Origin: Lasiodiplodia sp. COLG20
Lineage: Eukaryota; Ascomycota; Dothideomycetes; Botryosphaeriales; Botryosphaeriaceae
DNA: 64,000 bases
Direction of reading: 5' to 3'
Assembly (NCBI GenBank): GCA_009801085.1
Contig: VNWV01000001.1
Location: 2,480,001 to 2,544,000 of the forward strand
The position numbers and the translations under genes are program-made. The notes beneath the pieces were generated by a model, which was given only the letters and a program-made list of their open reading frames with translations, did not search any database and was not told the DNA's origin. The first letter of the stretch is position 1; every line of letters begins with the position of its first letter. This document shows positions 21,818 to 33,438 of the stretch, piece by piece.

Positions 21818-24800
21818 ATGAGCGACCCTTTTTCGGTGACGGGGACTGCTGTTGGAGTGGTGACCTTCGGGATCGCCACCTGCAAAGGATTACTCTCCTT
21901 CTACCAAGACTGGAGGTGTTACGAATCAGATCTTGATCAGGCGGCAGCAAGAGCTCATGAATTCATGGGCGCCCTTCAGTCACTCCGTCTAACACTACAA
22001 AATCTCTCTGATCCGAGCCCGAACGCGCTGTCCGAAGTGAATAGCAGCGTCAACCTATGTGAGAATGCCATTCAAGACCTCGAGGCTTACATCGCATCAT
22101 GCCGTCTCGCACAAGGCTCCAAACCACAATCCACAAAGCTCCCAGCGTTAGCGCAGCGCTTACGCTATCCCTTTAAGAAGAAAAGACTTAGGGAGTTGAA
22201 GGACACGGCAGACCACCTTCAGCGTAACCTAATGACTCTTCTGCACATTTTGATTCTGTGAGTTCGCTATTTCGGATTTCACAGAACAATGCAATATACT
22301 GACTTTCCTCGCAGAGACCTTCACCTTCAGAATGGAAAATCAACATCTCGCGATCTGTGCGATATTCGAGCGGTCCTCGATAAAATCAGCCAAACCGCCC
22401 AAGACAGGAGCATTGATCTCGCACGTACACTCGCGAATATCGCTGCTAGCATAGCAGCACTACCACAGATCGAACGGTCCATAATAGACGAGATCAAGCA
22501 GATGGCCGAACAGCAGACACAGTTTCGACGAGAAGTGCTCCAGCTTTTGTCGAAACCGAGCATTCTGGAGGCCAAATGTAATGAGGCAGTTGCGCGGAAT
22601 ACAATGAGACGCGAACAGACCAACCCTGAACTCGAGATACACGGTGGACCCGGTCGCTCTCGCCGTCGAGCGAAGATTTGTACGCGTGGCGACGGGACGA
22701 TGTTGACCGGAATACAAGTGAGTATTGGGCCTTTGAGCGCTTTCTACAACTCCTCACTTCCGCACCGGCGATCATGTCCGCAATGGTCCTACCTCGAGCG
22801 AACAGATAACATCGGTTTTGCGGTTTCGGATCGGCACCTTCGAGCCGCCATACAGGTTGGAATGTCTGTCAGCTACGGTGCTGGTGCATTGTCCATCAGC
22901 CCTCTGCTTCTCCAACGCGGGTTGAGACGGAATGACTCTCCGGCTTTCAGGGTCATCTCGGACATCAGGGGCCACTATCCTGAACCAGCCGGTATCGGCA
23001 GTGGATGGATGCCTGTGGCAAAACGTGATCAAAACGTGTTTGCCAACCGTCTTGAACGCGGTTACTATGATTTGCAGCGGATCTTTAACAGCGGAGAGGC
23101 GCGCCCTGAAGAATTAGACGAGCATGGAAACTCCTTACTCCACGTAAGTTCTCCCCGAAACAAGAAAGCATGTAGCCAACATGATCCAGAAAACACTTTC
23201 AATCATCGATTTCTCCGGGAAGAAGAGCGATACTTCGGTGATTGAGGATGCGATGGCTCAATTTTTCAAGAGGTTGTTGTCTTTGAGGGTTCCTGTGAAT
23301 GCTCTCGATGAATCTGGAAGGTACGGTGGTCATTTCGGTGGTATCGGGTCATTCATTTGCTGAATCTTGGCAGTACCATTTTGTCAAGATACACCCAGCT
23401 GCAAACCCTTCACAATCCCCAAATCCTCGCCCATGTGAGAAGCATGGAAGTAGTTCTGGAAGATGGTGGATATTTCGCCGGTCATCCCGAAGCTTGTATC
23501 AACCACCGGTATGCTCCAGAACATCTTCGTTCAGCATTTCACGAAGGTATGCGAAACGTGCCGTTTTGGAACGATCGATTCTGATGGAAGCAGACTTCGA
23601 ATTCTCTCCAATAATTCAGGCCATCGTGTTACAGTCAGAGGATGATTTAGCTGAATGCCTTTTCAAAGACCCCAGTTTAGCAAACAAGGGGTTATTTGGA
23701 GGAAACAAGCCTCAGGATATGCCTCTATATGTAGCCGTCGACTGGGTACAAGGTTCACGACTGCTCCTGGAAGCCATTGCAGATGTGAGCGCCGAATATC
23801 TATCTGATGTGGTTGAATGCGCTCTTGGGCTCAAGAACGTTGAATCTTTGCGGGTTCTGCTCGAGAAAGGATGCAATTTCCCCAAATCTTTACATTCCGG
23901 TATTTCGTTGCAAGCTTATCGGGTTTGTATGGAGACCTTGCGTTCCAGACGTATTCTCCTCCGACAAATGGCTTACGAATTCTTACCAGCGGATATAGTA
24001 AGAGAGTTGCAGCTAGATGACACAGAGGTTGTGGATGTCAAAGCAGCACAGGTTGGCGACGCATTGCAGTCTCTGGGGATTCTGATCGACAAGTCCGTCC
24101 AGTCAACCTTGAAGCACAGCGAAGGGACCGTATACCACGACCCTCACTTGACAGTCGAGAGAGCCGAGGCAGCCTATCAGACTGGATTCAGAGATATCGA
24201 CTGTCCCAATAGCAGCGGTGAAACCCCGGTCATGTGCGCTCGAGACTTTGAGCTGCTAGTCTGGTTCGTGGAGAAAGGCGCAAGACTGCTCTATACCCCG
24301 AAGCGAAATGCGCCCCCTGCTCTTTTCCATGCCCTCGATAGGATTTCCAAACTTGGGAAACTCAACGGCATGGATATTCCTCCAAGCATCAGTTCATGCG
24401 CAAGTAACAGTATCAAAGAAGGATTTCAGCGCCGAGACGCATGCAGCTGTGCCTGCTCGCCATCAGGGTGCACCGCAATCAGCATCATATTGCGGCATGC
24501 CCATGAATCACCGGAAATTGGACCGCACCTACAGTTCTTGGAGGAACTGGCCAGCAGACTGGCTCTGTCCTTCGAGCATACTCAAGGTTCCCTACGACCA
24601 ATTGCCAGTATTATCCGAAGCTTGACTTTCACGCAGCTGGAACTATCTCACACTTGCTGTCAAGCAAAGTGGGAGCAACGAAGCTGCATTCTGGAAACCG
24701 TTGCACCGGAGGATGCTCTAGAAATTCGAACAGAAGAAAGGGAGTTGATTGAGGGATTGGATGTGCTTGTGGGCGAATTCGTTACCAAGTTCGATGAATA

Positions 24801-24999
24801 TGGAATCCCAATCTTCGATTTCATCAAAGGTTACTGGAGGGGACGTATGCATGAGTACTGGAGCGTCGATGACAAACCAGATGAAGACGAAGTGCGGGAC
24901 GTCGTGGACCCGGGCATAGCTCTGGAGAAAGATGAGACCAGATGGCAGTATGCTGGGCCCATGGGGTGTGACTTTCTCTTGTCTTTATTTGGGATCTGA
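21818..24999 (+). CDS. Ankyrin-type protein with fungal STAND N-terminal (Helo-like) domain
   Basis: Five exons (21818-22257, 22315-23143, 23190-23320, 23374-23546, 23594-24999) splice in phase to 992 residues. The first ~140 residues (MSDPFSVTGTAVGVVTFG, CKGLLSFYQDW) match the helical N-terminal domain seen at the front of many fungal STAND/NLR proteins. A middle block (VGMSVSYGAGALSISPLL, SPAFRVI) is typical of a poorly studied fungal ankyrin family. Ankyrin-like repeats follow from about residue 413 (ELDEHGNSLLH, VNALDESGSTIL, NSSGETPVMCARDFE). At about residue 809 is the family's cysteine cluster (DACSCACSPSGCT). No NACHT or NB-ARC ATPase is present between the N-domain and the repeats. 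Members are often discussed in connection with fungal nonself recognition, but no function is established for this one. Introns are short (46-57 nt). It is the least conserved-looking large gene in the window. Confidence 0.8.
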
Positions 25000-25365
25000 G
25001 TTTCGCTTTAATTCTGTGTCCCTTTGCTTTTGTTCGAATGGTTCTTCAAGATGATATTTGGTTCGCTGCAGAGACAGGATCAAAGCTTACCCAGGCACTC
25101 TTGAATCCATACATCATTTGAAAGTGACAGTACATTCCATGCTTTAATAGCCCATATTGATCGCCTTTTCTTACCTCTCCTCAGGTAAGAACTTCGACGA
25201 AAGAAAGTTGGGGGATTAAAAGTTCACGATTACAAGACTTAAAGAGCGTGCGACGCATCGCGACATGAAATTAAAAAGAAGAATAAGAGGAAACGGAGAA
25301 GTCGTAAGTCAGTATCTCCCAATCAGGGCAATTCGTTTTGAGGTAGATTTCGTCAACCCCCAAGC
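25000..25365. other. Short convergent intergenic region
   Basis: Holds the 3' ends of the STAND/ankyrin gene (plus) and the GT2 gene (minus). Nothing else is visible. Confidence 0.5.
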
Positions 25366-28300
25366 TTAGAACAAGCCAAGCGCAAACTACAAGACAACCA
25401 ATTAACACCACATTCCCAAAAGCGCATGACTCGAGGAAGGGAAGACACTTACAGGCAGCAGTGCATGGCACCCAATCTGGTTCGCAACCGGCACAATGGC
25501 CGCAAAGTCTTCGATGCGCCAGCCGCGGGGCGCATAGCAAGCCAAATACACCATACCCCCGGCCACGACGACGCAAAATGCATACATATACTTGAAGTCG
25601 CGCACGATCCTGTCGAGACCGGCGCGGAAGCCGCTGTCGGTCAGCTCCTTGGCCGTCGTGGTCCACTCCATGCGGATGCCCAGGAAGTGGCACAGGATGG
25701 CTTTGGCGAGGTGGTACGAGATGCCGCCGAAGAAGAGCAGGAACATGGGGGTCCACTTGGCCGTCTCGAGCAGCGCGGCGAAGAAGGTGGCCTGGCCCAG
25801 GCGGTGCCGCAGCATGGCGTAGCCGAGCGGGCTGAGGACGTTGAAGACGAAGGCCATGCCGACGAAGATCTCCCACGACGTCATGTAGAACTGGTCGACG
25901 TCGGCGCCGCTCCAGCCCACGAGCAGGTAGTTGGCCAGCGTGAGCGGGATCGCCGACGCGATGGCGTAGTAGGTGCCGATGTAGGCGAGGATGGTCACCT
26001 TGGACGTGATCTTGATGTTGGAGCAGAGGAAGCGCCGGAAGAGCGGCGTCAGGGGTCCACGGGTAGGCCAGCGGATGAGCGGGTGGAAGACGAGCTCGTT
26101 GCAGCCGTAAGCGTACTTTTCCCATCGCGCCAGCTCGTCGTAGACAGTGAGCGAGACGCCCTCTTTGAAGCCGCCGGCGTGGTACGTGGCTAGGCGGACG
26201 AGGAAGTTGTTCATCTGCAAGCGCAGCGAAACATCAAAATCTTCGGAGACGTGGCTATCGGACCAGAACTTCGTCATCTGGTCCTCCTCGTCGAACCAAG
26301 AGATGCTTTGAATGGCTTTCCAACGGATGAAGGTGTTATGTCCAACGAAAGGAGCGCAGTCGCCGTTCCCAACTGCGAATTGGATGCTCGTGTAGATGAG
26401 GTTTGTGAAATACGTGATGCCGTTTTCAAAGACATTGTTGACGACCTGGAGGATACCGGAAGCGTGCTGCAGGAGCGCAACTTCAGGGGATTCGTGCATC
26501 TCAAGTGCTCCATAGAGCAAACAGTCTTCAGGAACGCGAGTGTCAGAGTCGATGATCAGAATGATCTCTCCGAGACGCACGTTGCCACCCGCCCATGTGC
26601 GGCCTTGATCCTTTTCGACGATAGCATTGCGAGCCTTCTCGTACAGGTCGGTTTCTTCTTCGATGGACAAATCTTCTTGAGTGCAGCATCGCTCCGCGCA
26701 CACCGCATCCACCATCTGTTGGAGCTCGTCCTCAACGCGTAACGAGAAGTCCAGACAGTAGTTCATGTTAGAGGCCTTTTTGAACTGGCCTTTACGAACG
26801 AAATGGATTTCGCCTTTGGATGTGTCGGGGTTGTCGTTTTGCTTCGGCCGTGCGCACCAGCCGATATCGTTGAGTTCGTAAAAAGCTTTGCGAGCCTCCT
26901 GCAAGTCTTCCTTGACAAGTCGCATGCCATCATCGTTGACATAGATAGAAGCTGTGCCACCATGGTCTTCGTAGTGCTTGACTGCTTTCAACAAAGATTC
27001 GACCGTCGGAATAATGACACTGCAGTAGGTTAGCAGTCTTGTTTTCTGCATGTAGAGGCGTATTTCGTACCCTTTTAGTCCCTCCTTGTAGACAGGCATT
27101 TGGATTGTTACATGGGGCAACTCGTATTCGGCATGTCTTCCAAGCTTCGGTGCTTTGGCTGTGCTCCGGGATTAGTGAGAGCTTCGGAGGCTCGTAGGTA
27201 CCAAATACCGGAATAAAACATGCTATTTCCTTGAACGCCAGATAAGGGGCCGAAGAGCTGGAAGATCGATCCAGTGATGACGATCATGAAGAACTGAGAT
27301 AAGCGAGCGTAAGTCACCCATGCATGCTGACAGGCACCATCTTGCTCACCAGTGAGAAGCTCGCGAAGAGCGGGACCGTCGCAAGCTTGATCGAACGTCA
27401 GTTGTTAACCAACTCAGTGTGTTGCGGATCTTACCAATGCAAAGCGCATGTAATTTCCATCGTACCGAACTTCGGACAAAAGCTTCATGGGTCAGCTACC
27501 ATGGAGAAAGCACGGGAATGCGCGACATTTACCTACTTTTGCAACGCAGGCCATCTCGACAACCACGACAAGGATCATGGCTAGGCCAACGATCACTGCG
27601 TGAGTGATGAGAAACGGTCTTTTGGGCACTTCCAGCCCATCTCGTTCAGGATCAAAAAACTTGTCTCCTTGATCCTCGCGCTCGAGAGCAGTGTCAATGA
27701 CCCTTCTTTTCTCATCAAGAAGCCGTGGTGTACTGGCACCCGAGTTCACGATTGCCGCTGTAGGGAAGTATGGCGGCTGCGGCTCATCAGGGTAGACGGA
27801 ACTTCCTCTACTTGCGATGATTTCACGAGGAGCGGCAGGCATCAGAGGTGCAGGCATCTGAGCTTCCCATACCTAAAGATTATTTAATTTCAAGCATAGA
27901 ATAGTTCAAGCGGGAGCTTTACCAAACTGAACAAGCGGGCCTCGATGTCTGTGCCGTGGGTGACAATGCCGCGCACAGAGCTACTCCAGAGAAGCAGGAA
28001 ACGCTCATTGCGACAGAGACACATGCAGGAGTCTCTATTGACTGTTACCCTCCTTGAACCGATATCTTTGACAGAATCTATGATTGGTAGGACTGCTGCT
28101 CTGCGTGAATCGAGGGAAATTTCGGTTTGGAGAGGCGGAGTCTGGTGGAGAATTTGACCAACGATGTCAGATGACATGGTGAAGGCTACTGTGATACCAA
28201 GTACTTCGACTGCGCTGACAACTTGCGGGTTGATGAACATGGGCTCAGCGGTGTAGATACCATCGGGCCGGCGAAGAAGGACTCCGAGGCTTTCAGCGCT

Positions 28301-28600
28301 ACCTTCGATGATGCCGAACTCATCCTCAGCCGGTTCGAGCCACTTTTGCTGGACACATTTCCTGTGCAAGTATTTCGCAGCCTGACTTTCTTGTCAGTGA
28401 CAAATTGTAGCCATGGAGCGGGAAGTACTCACTGCTGCATATCTGTCTTGGCCTCCTGAACGGCTTGATATGATGCTTGAGGTAGCCGTGCTTGACCTTG
28501 CATCTAAAACGAGGGGTGGTGCACTGGGAGATGCTACATCTGGAGCCGAAGAACGGCGTGGGAACTCGAAAGCAAAATCAGTGGGCTTCAGCGAAGCCAT
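25366..28600 (-). CDS. GT2: Family-2 processive glycosyltransferase, ZtGT2-like
   Basis: Nine exons (28600-28433, 28381-27923, 27872-27537, 27482-27435, 27385-27350, 27293-27209, 27158-27071, 27019-25453, 25386-25366) join in phase to 935 residues. A soluble N-terminal region (ending DIEARLFSLVWE) precedes membrane segments at about residues 305-385. The catalytic GT2 domain follows: LPHVTIQMPVYKEGL, NDDG, the DSD metal/nucleotide-sugar motif near 566, SEDFD near 666 and RWEKYAYGCNE near 705. Several membrane spans end the protein. The layout fits the conserved fungal type-2 glycosyltransferase described as ZtGT2 in Zymoseptoria, required for hyphal growth on solid surfaces; its polysaccharide product is not known to me. 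The start at 28600 (MASLKPTDF) is preferred over an upstream Met at 28717. The intron at 27070-27020 is 51 nt and stop-free in frame, so its removal is judged by homology: it restores KEGLKGVIIPTVESL. The last exon is only 21 nt. Confidence 0.88.
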
Positions 28601-30283
28601 TGAAAGCGAGCGTAATAAAGAGGGCGCGAAAAGAGAGTGGATGATTGAGAGAATGCAAACGAAAGCAGAACTGAGCAAAAGAGAAGGGCGACTCGGCGTG
28701 GGACAGTAGAAGCACAAGTAATGAGTGGTTGGAATATAATACCACGTTCATGGTGGCGAAAGGGGCTCCCATGCTATAGGCCGTAAGTGGCTAAGACCTG
28801 GAAAATGTGGCGGTGGAATCCGAAAGTAGATTCGAAGATCATGGCGCTGGGGGTTCAGCATAAAGGTGTGCGAAGTAATTGACGGCAAAGACCTTTGACG
28901 GGGTTTGTTCTCGAAATGGCAAGGTTCCAGGGTTCAGCTCTAAGATCCTAGACGAAGGTTTTGTATCGCACAGGCTTGAGCACAGGAACTCTCAACCCAT
29001 GTATAAAGCAGGTACGTATTGTCTCGCCACTGGGGAGACAGGATGCTGTACAAGAGGCAAGCGTGCATCTGACGGGCAACGGCTTCCTCGTCCCCATGGT
29101 GCGAGCGTCGGCGCGGGGCATGTACTCGCTCAGCTGTGGTTAGGTCACCCGAGCCAGGCTCGGCAAGCCAAAAACAATGTCTGGTGAGATAGTTGACGAG
29201 GCGGCGCGGGTGAGAGCACTAGCGGATGTCGTAGGTTTGCGCTTGAAGCTCGGGCCGCAGTTGGCTTCCCGGCCCCGCCTGCATCACCTCCTCCCCTCAC
29301 TCACTCGCCGTCCACCATCCCGTGCGCCACTCCGCCTGTAGATCCAGGGATTCATCTTGACAGTCGCGCCATACACGCAGGATCCTAGCCGTTCCCACCT
29401 ATCGCACGCGTCTTGGTTCCGCCATGAACGCCTCCTTCGGGCTCTTTCCGAACTCAAAAAGCCGGGGATTCCCATCTCTTTTCTCCGCCTGAGTCTCTTC
29501 GGCAGCCTGTCCAGTCAAATGCTTGCAGATTCTCCTCCATTGCGCCGTGTGGCTTGTCTGCAGCCAACCGGATCGATAAACATGGGCTGGCAACCATGGC
29601 ACGGTGATCAATCTTGCGACAGTCTCGGGTTTCTGCAGCGAGGCTAATCCGCCGACGCCTCTAGCTGGGCAAAATCAGCGCTGTGGCGCCTGCTCCGTGT
29701 GCAAGGACCGTCATTGAATGGTCCGACGCAGCATCCCGTTCCACGACAGAGCAGTAACACGCGCCACGGCGTTTGAACTTTAATCTTACCAATCCACTCC
29801 CGCGAAACCTATAGCTGCCTTTAATATCAGCACAAGACACTGGCCATGATCCAGATCAGCTACTACTCAACTCGTGTGAAAGCAATTGAGTCTTGGTATA
29901 TGCCACGCCTAGCGATGCTTATCTGTTCCGGACCTTTTTTTTTTTTTTTTTTTGTTCAGCTTATTACCTCTAAGCCGCTCATCCATGCCATTTCCGCAAT
30001 GAGGTCTCATTGAAATATTGATCCTCGACCCTTCACACAATGACCTGATCTTCACGGATAATCCAGCTGACACAGGGGACGCGTGCCCACTTCGGCCCGC
30101 GCGGAACGTGCGAGGAGCTGCACGTATTGTGATCCATGGCAGTGCATAAGGGCCAGAGGCCTGCCCTGCGCAACATTGTCTAGAATTCTCGAGGTAGGAT
30201 CATGCCCTTCTGGCTCTCTACTTTTCCTCCCTTTGCTTTTCATCATCTATCCTAGGGTGCCAAGTGATCTTCCAGTACTTACA
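28601..30283. other. Divergent intergenic region between GT2 and GH16 genes
   Basis: About 1.7 kb shared by two divergently transcribed cell-wall genes. It contains a run of 19 T at 29935-29953. Open frames at 28879-29187 and 29357-29647 lack any protein feature. No RNA gene was seen. Confidence 0.5.
29935..29953. repeat. Poly-T tract (19 nt)
   Basis: An uninterrupted homopolymer of 19 T lies about 330 bp upstream of the membrane-anchored GH16 gene. Such tracts exclude nucleosomes and are common in fungal promoters; a regulatory role here is inference. Confidence 0.6.
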
Positions 30284-32039
30284 ATGGCACACGAATTGAA
30301 TTCCTACCATTATCTGAGGTCAGCCGCCACGGTCCATCGAAGCGAAGGACCACACGAGCATCAACACTCCCTCCCGATGTCGCCGAGCGGGCAGCAATCC
30401 TCAGAGAATCCTTTTGCAACCCCAACAGCCCTCAGCCGTGCTCATAGCCGTGGCACAAGTATCATCAGCTCTCAGAGGATGCCGCTTTCCGCGCCACAGA
30501 CCTCGTATCCGCGTACGGAGTCAAGCCAACCTTCAATGGGCGCTGATTTAACTGTTTATAGTTTCCTACGCTCAGGGCACTCGGCGACGCAAATTCAAGA
30601 GCTCACGGCTGACACCAGGAGAGTAAGTCTACTTTAACAGCCGTTTCCTGTCGTCTTGTCGTTGACTTCAGCCAGGTATGACGAAAAGCCATGGATGCAG
30701 GACAAAATCCCGAAAAAGAAATGGGAAAGGGTCATCTTCTGGGCTGGCATCGTGCTCGGATTTGTCATTGGTGGCGCCATCTGCTTCCTATCGTGGATCA
30801 ATGTAATGAGTGGAGAGGTTCGTACAAATTCATGTCTGGTGGAACCCGGCTTCTGGGAGATTCTGACCCTGGTGCCACATAGTTTTGCCTCATGCACGAG
30901 GACGATTTCAGCGCAGGTATTGACGACAGCACGTGGAACTTCGAGATCCAACGTGGTGGGTTCGGCACCGGTTCCTTCGAATGGACCACCAACGATCCGA
31001 AGAACATCTTCACCGATGCTGAAGGTCTACACATCGTGCCCACATTGACCACAGAAAGCACGAATATCACGCTCGACCAGATGTACGACAAATACGTCGT
31101 GAACCTCACCACAGACGGCACATGCACGCACCCGCGTCTGGACATTGACTCTTGCTCCATCCGCAGCAACGTGACCGCCGGCGCCATCATAAACCCGGTC
31201 CGCAGCGCCCGCATCAACACCAAAGGCAAGAAGACCATCCAGTACGGCAAGGTCGAGGTCGTCGCCAAAATGCCCAAGGGGGCCTGGCTGTGGCCGGCCA
31301 TCTGGATGATGCCCGACGCCGACGTGTACGGCGCGTGGCCGCGCAGCGGCGAGATCGACATCGCCGAGAGCAGAGGCAATTACGGCGACTTCTACCCAGA
31401 CGGCCGGGACAGCGTGATCAGCGCGCTGCACTGGGGCCCGCTACCCGAGGCTGATGCATTCTACAAGACCAGCGGCAAGCACAACGTCCGCCGCACGGAC
31501 TACACCGAGGGGTTCCACACGTTCGGCCTCGAGTGGACCGAGGACTACCTGTTCACGTACCTGGATAGCCGACTTTTGGTAACTCATCTCCTGACTCTCT
31601 TCCACAGTTTTTCCGCCCCTTCCTCTAGCTCTCCAGCACCTCTCACTTCCTATATTAGCATAAGTCCACTGACTTCGACGAAAACAAACAGCAAGTCTTC
31701 TTCATCAAGTTTAACCACGGCTATAAGCGCATATGGGACCGCGGCGGCTTCGGCGAGAAAAAGATCAACAAGTCGGCCCTCTTCGATCCGTGGTCGGCGA
31801 CGGGAAGAGCGAACACGCCTTTCGACCAGTCCTTCTACCTCATTCTGAACGTTGCTGTCGGCGGTACCAACGGCTTCTTCGAGGACGGCGTCGCTAACAA
31901 ACCCTGGGTCGACGCTAGCATTAACGCCCCGAAAGAATTTTTCGACGCCCGCGAGCTGTGGCGTCACACGTGGCCGGACAGCACTGAGAGGGGGATGACG
32001 GTGAGGAATGTCAAAATGTGGAAGCAGGGGAAGTGTTAA
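30284..32039 (+). CDS. Membrane-anchored GH16 glucanase-like protein
   Basis: The best model has four exons (30284-30622, 30701-30817, 30883-31578, 31692-32039) and 499 residues. A Ser/Pro-rich cytosolic N-terminus of about 120 residues precedes one transmembrane helix at about 124-146 (VIFWAGIVLGFVIGGAI), giving a type II protein with the enzyme outside. The GH16 domain begins FCLMHEDDFSAG and carries E309-I-D-I-A-E314, the catalytic ExDxxE form, plus PKGAWLWPAIWMM and YLILNVAVGGTNGFF. The arrangement resembles wall-remodelling GH16 proteins; it lacks the larger SKN1/KRE6 architecture. The first intron is uncertain: the frame encoding YDEKPWMQ just upstream of 30701 looks real but cannot be joined in phase to exon 1 with a GT-AG intron of normal size. 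The second intron has a weak donor (GTTCGT). Confidence 0.82.
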
Positions 32040-33414
32040 GTGTACGAGAAAGGGGATGGAGATGAGTGCTTCCTCGCTTCGACCTTCCTATTGGTGATTG
32101 GAGCTGATTATGTTGCGGTCTTGAGTCTTTTCTCTTCTTTTTGACTTTTTCTGAGCGAGCATCCGATAATCCAAATGTTCTCTTCTCCTCGCTTGGGAAC
32201 GCGCAGTGGAGATAGTCCGGATTGTCGCTACTGTGGCTCCACCTCCACAACAAAATCAATATAGTCCCTCTATCCCCTCCGGCAATCAATCAAGCGAATG
32301 CGGATCCGCTTCATGCCGTATCAGTCCCCATGCTGCGATCAGGAGACATTGTCCCCCCATCCTAGCGTTTAGTTCATGCACCCTGGTAACACATCATAGG
32401 GCAGTACCTGCCGCTACTGCATCATCTGCGCATGTGATCCTCAGCCGCAGGGCAAACCACGGCCCCCAACCTCTCTCTCATGCGACCATGTATCCATCAA
32501 TGGTAGGAAAAAGCCCAAATGGTAAGAAGAAATTCCTTCAGGATCTCGGCACGGCGCGCCTACCCGCAGTGGGCTGTTGCTATTTCCGTAGTCTTATCTG
32601 CTCCCTTGCAACTTTTTCGTTCCTTTTTACCGCCTGCACGGCATCGTGGGCGAGCCATGTGGCAACCCCGCGCAAGTGCGCCGGGGAGGTGGCAGAATCG
32701 GGCGCGAGTAAAGAAAAAAAATTAAGGAGGGCGATAATCCTCCGCAAGCCACGATCGCTTCATTTTTGGCCCCCAAAAAGGGTCTGTTACCTTTTATCGT
32801 TAGTTCACCGCCGTTGCGTGCGTCGAGACTTTATCGCGGTGTGAGTATGCCAAGTATGTTTGAGCAAGCGAGCGTGTTTGGTCGTGCTGAACGTTGCCGT
32901 CTGTTGCACTGGGCACGCAGTATGCGATCCAGAGGAAACTGAACTAGCAAGCATGGGCATGAAAGAGCTTGCCGTCTCGTGTTCTTAGCCCTTGAACCCT
33001 TGAACAGAGACTAGTAAATGCGACGTCGAAAGATGCAAAAAGATCTGCCGGATCAAAAACATAAAACTGACGGACAACCTTAGCGACAAGCTTAGGTACC
33101 ATGACGGTGGCAACCCTCGAAATGCCGGGTGCACCGGCGCGCCCGGCCGGCGCCGCGCTACGTGCTCCAACGCCCTTCCACGCTACGTCTAGACCCGGTC
33201 TATTCCGCTAAAACGGTCGACCACAGCGACGGACGTCAGGGGAGGCGAGGTGGGGAAGGATAGCCAGAAAAAAAAAATCTTGACAATGTTGCAGTGAGTG
33301 CGAAATCCCCCACTTACCTCGACCATGCTTTGCCTGGGGTGGCATTAATGCAGGGGTAACTGGGCGACTGTGGGGCCTGGAGAGGATGGGATTGGGGGGA
33401 AACGCCTGCCCTAC

Positions 33415-33438
33415 TGCATGCACGCATGCATGCGCGCG
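33415..33438. repeat. Alternating pyrimidine-purine tract
   Basis: For 24 nt every step alternates pyrimidine and purine (TGCATGCACG... ending GCGCGCG). Such tracts can adopt left-handed DNA. No gene is adjacent. Confidence 0.6.

Noticed and set aside
25426..26193. 255-codon plus-strand frame antisense to GT2
   Set aside because: It is a shadow of GC-biased third positions in a well-supported coding exon.
27890..28717. A separate small gene upstream of GT2
   Set aside because: The frames at 28600-28433 and 28381-27923 splice in phase into the GT2 exon (FSLVWEAQMPAPL), so they are its N-terminal exons.
30656..31048. An independent gene start within the GH16 membrane region
   Set aside because: The frame is the transmembrane exon of the GH16 gene read through its intron; it loses the catalytic frame after the junction at 30817.
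32206..32844. 212-codon plus-strand frame
   Set aside because: No domain, signal peptide or intron-supported extension; overlapping frames on both strands look alike.
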